Source: Bacteroidales bacterium (GTDB lineage Bacteria; Bacteroidota; Bacteroidia; Bacteroidales; UBA7960). Taken from it: a DNA stretch of 8,703 nucleotides. Positions 7,103 through 8,703 of this stretch are shown here, in pieces (position 1 is the stretch's first letter; each line of letters opens with the position of its first letter). The DNA lies in the NCBI GenBank assembly GCA_003557765.1, contig PWNO01000094.1, forward strand, positions 1 to 8,703, written 5' to 3'. Below the pieces are notes generated by a model. The model had not been told where the DNA came from and ran no database searches. It saw nothing but the letters and a program-made list of their open reading frames with translations. Made by a program: the position numbers and the translations under genes.

Positions 7103-8008
7103 ATGAGGCCGGTCGTAAGCGTTATAATACCAGCATACAATGCTGAAAGATTCCTTTCACGTGCCATCGATTCTGCTATTGGTCAAACCTTACCACCGTT
7201 GGAAATCATCGTCGTCGACGACGGATCATCAGATGGGACTAGAGATGTTGTGGCATCATATGGATCTACAGTGCGGTACATTTGGCAGGACAATGCTGGG
7301 GCAGCAACCGCGCGGAACGTCGGAGTCAGCCATGCACACGGCGAGGTCCTCGCATTCTTGGACGCTGACGACAAATGGCATCCGAGAAAGCTCGAGTGTC
7401 AAGTGCCTTTGCTTTACAGATGGCCTACTGCAGCGTTTTGTACCTGCAGGCTACGGACGACGAGCGACGATCAGGACTTGTCCGAAGTCCAGGTAGGCAC
7501 TGCAATAGACGTCACCGTAATCCGAGATTTCAGACATGTGTTTCGCGATCCTTATTTTGGCACACCAACTGTAGTAATGCGGAAGGAAGTGTTCGAAGCT
7601 TGCTCAGGCTTTGACGAGAGTCTGGTCACTGCGGAGGATCTGGATCTTTGGATGCGCGCTGCCTATCGGCGAGCGGTGATTATGGTTGAGGAGACACTTG
7701 TGGATGCGTTTCGTTATCCTGGTAGCTTGAGCAGTCGTGGCTCTTTTCTTGGAAATCTCATCGCCATTGATCGCTTCTGTAGCGGGCATCCAGATTTTGC
7801 TTCGCGACACAGAAGATTAGTGGCTCATATGCAAGCAGCTGTATATACGGCGTGGGCATCGAATGAGATAGTGGATGGTAAGAAAAGTGAGGCTCGCCAT
7901 CTCTTGATCGAGGGATTGAAGCGCCGCGTGACTGTTCGAGGGTTGTATCTTCTTGCTAAGACGCTCCTTGGGCCAATGGTATCGTCCCCCAAGCCGTCCC
8001 GGGTTTGA
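7103..8008 (+). CDS. Glycosyltransferase family 2 protein
   Basis: This intact 301-residue enzyme has a GT-A fold signature. It begins VSVIIPAYN (residues 5-13), followed by the nucleotide-binding IIVVDDGSSDGT (35-46), NAGAATARNVG (64-74), the metal-binding FLDADD (85-90) and AEDLDLWMR (177-185) with the likely catalytic-base Asp179. Family members move a sugar from a nucleotide-sugar to a growing glycan on the cytoplasmic side. The C-terminal 70 or so residues are helical and variable, with no clear membrane segment. The ATG at 7103 is chosen because it has a GGAAGGA upstream and starts the fold directly; ATGs at 7049 and 7061 would add a polar leader of up to 18 residues and lack a ribosome binding site. 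It is probably part of exopolysaccharide or capsule synthesis along with the pyruvyl transferase, now cut off by IS remnants. Donor and acceptor cannot be predicted. Confidence 0.9.
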   Translation: MRPVVSVIIPAYNAERFLSRAIDSAIGQTLPPLEIIVVDDGSSDGTRDVVASYGSTVRYIWQDNAGAATARNVGVSHAHGEVLAFLDADDKWHPRKLECQVPLLYRWPTAAFCTCRLRTTSDDQDLSEVQVGTAIDVTVIRDFRHVFRDPYFGTPTVVMRKEVFEACSGFDESLVTAEDLDLWMRAAYRRAVIMVEETLVDAFRYPGSLSSRGSFLGNLIAIDRFCSGHPDFASRHRRLVAHMQAAVYTAWASNEIVDGKKSEARHLLIEGLKRRVTVRGLYLLAKTLLGPMVSSPKPSRV

Positions 8009-8278
8009 GTCGGCCGGGTGTTCAGCACCAGCTATTTGTAGATCGAATCTGGCAGACGGGTCCCACCTTCGGAGGGACGGAGGCGAGAAGGCTCGTTCCA
8101 TTTTGCGTACCACGATGGAAGCGGCCTAGCCGATCCGATTCCATTGGCCGACTGATTCTTGGGAAGCGACTCGGCCATCCCGGCAGGAATGGTCACGCCG
8201 GCCGGGAGCGAGAGACGACGCTAGAGGAGTGTCCCTTCAGGTCGTCATTAGTGGTGTCAACACTTTTCTTTAGAAGGG
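8009..8278. other. Unassigned stretch between GT2 gene and IS remnants
   Basis: No frame here has protein family character or a ribosome binding site. TCCCGGC (8178-8184) and GCCGGGA (8201-8207) form a 7-bp inverted repeat with a 16-base gap and no T-run, a poor terminator. The stretch may be decayed mobile DNA. Confidence 0.35.
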
Positions 8279-8398
8279 GGGAGTGTCCGGATTCCCGTGT
8301 AAATGGCCATGCCGTAGACTACCTGAAAAGGAGGGGACATGGCCAGACCAGACAAGGGAATGGAGGACTGCTGGAGGGCCGGAAGCCCGACTCGAGTT
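8279..8398 (+). mobile_element. Left end of a third IS256-type element, truncated by IS21
   Basis: The stretch 8282-8308 contains GTCCGGAT, then GTGTAAA (8297-8303) at close spacing. This is the pattern of IS256 terminal repeats, whose type member has GTCCGTAT followed by GTGTAAA. A strong ribosome binding site AAGGAGG (8328-8334) and an ATG at 8339 follow, starting MARPDKGMEDCWRAG, presumably the transposase N-terminus. Similarity to an element cannot be followed beyond about 8398, where the IS21 end begins. It is inferred from these signals, since the coding part is too short to identify by itself. Confidence 0.55.
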
Positions 8399-8403
8399 TG
8401 TCA

Positions 8404-8490
8404 TCTCCCGCGAGCATGACCCAGGGAAGCGGGGGTTTTTCCCACGAGCTTGACTCAGGGTGAAGGCGAGTTTCTCACGAGCTTGACCCA
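8404..8490 (+). repeat. Three direct repeats at the IS21 left end
   Basis: Variants of TCCCACGAGCTTGACCCA occur at 8404-8426, 8439-8460 and 8471-8490; their CGAGC cores start at 8411, 8445 and 8478, so the period is 33-34 bases. In IS21 elements such end repeats are transposase binding sites. The third copy is followed by CCC rather than GGG. Confidence 0.7.
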
Positions 8491-8548
8491 CCCCTCCCGG
8501 GGCCACGGACGCCATCTTTGCGCATGACTCCAACCAGGAGGTGGGCGG

Positions 8549-8703
8549 ATGGCCTATCGAGAGGTGGCCATGTGGGAGATTCTTGCGGTGCTGGAGCGTG
8601 TGCATCGAGGGGAAAGCCAGACGGCGATCGCCCGGGTCACGGGACATAGCCGGAAGACGGTCCGGCGGTATCTTGCCACGGCGCGGGAGGTGGGCTGGGA
8701 GCC
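8549..8703 (+). CDS. istA: IS21-family transposase IstA (3' partial)
   Basis: The ATG at 8549 follows AGGAGGT (8536-8542) at a good distance. The first 51 codons are in view and start MAYREVAMWEILAVLERV, then a helix-turn-helix (QTAIARVTGHSRKTVRRYL, about residues 25-43) that binds the terminal repeats. This is the standard N-terminus of IS21 IstA, whose DDE domain would follow outside the window and act with the ATPase IstB. No defect is visible in this part, so the element may be active and is the youngest-looking insertion here. Confidence 0.88.
   Translation, partial: MAYREVAMWEILAVLERVHRGESQTAIARVTGHSRKTVRRYLATAREVGWE

Larger units (their letters stand above)
8399..8703 (+). mobile_element. 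IS21-family insertion sequence, left end (continues beyond window)
   Basis: The end begins with TG at 8399 (TGTCATCTCCCGCGAGC), carries several internal repeats of the terminal motif and then the istA start. Multiple repeated motifs at the ends and a long istA-istB unit are characteristic of the family. The right part, istB and the right end lie outside the window. The exact left terminus and the target duplication are not proven. Confidence 0.75.

Noticed and set aside
8178..8207. Terminator after the GT2 gene
   Set aside because: The stem is only 7 bp with a 16-base gap, has no T-run, and lies 170 bases after the stop codon.
8404..8490. Short CRISPR-like array
   Set aside because: The repeats diverge, the spacers are only about 11-12 bases, and they sit between an IS21 terminus and istA, where terminal repeats are expected.

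Overview
The window is a piece of a bacterial accessory region in which cell-surface and polysaccharide genes are separated by decaying insertion sequences. All recognisable genes lie on the + strand. No ribosomal or housekeeping gene is present, so the taxon is uncertain. The FN3/Big_2/lectin-like surface protein and the IS256-type elements would fit a GC-rich environmental bacterium of the Gemmatimonadota sort, but that is inference only.

Layout. (1) 1-1140: 3' part of a secreted or surface protein with an FN3 tail, a Big_2 Ig-like domain and a C-terminal concanavalin-like beta-sandwich; a perfect 13-bp hairpin follows at 1196-1230. (2) 1231-3406: no live gene. Most of it (about 1717-3160) is a badly decayed full-length copy of the same IS256-family element that occurs again at about 5015-6436. 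(3) 3407-4600: intact polysaccharide pyruvyl transferase family gene. (4) 4601-5014: unassigned. (5) 5015-6436: younger IS256 copy whose transposase is still a pseudogene (one-base insertion, about 22-nt deletion, in-frame TGA). (6) 6457-6915: C-terminal third of a second, different IS256-family transposase, with two in-frame stops. (7) 7103-8008: intact GT2 glycosyltransferase behind an AT-rich leader. (8) 8279-8398: left terminal repeat and start of a third IS256-type element, cut off by (9) 8399-8703: left end of an IS21-family element with three terminal repeats and the first 51 codons of istA, running out of the window.

Function. The pyruvyl transferase and the GT2 are the kind of enzymes that build and decorate an exopolysaccharide or capsule, and the surface protein may bind glycans. 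They are probably remnants or outlying members of a polysaccharide locus broken up by repeated insertions. I do not see an undescribed defence or RNA-guided system. The most informative hidden structures are the fossil IS copy that explains an apparently empty 1.4 kb, and a small hairpin upstream of the transposase start that both IS copies keep with one compensatory base-pair change.
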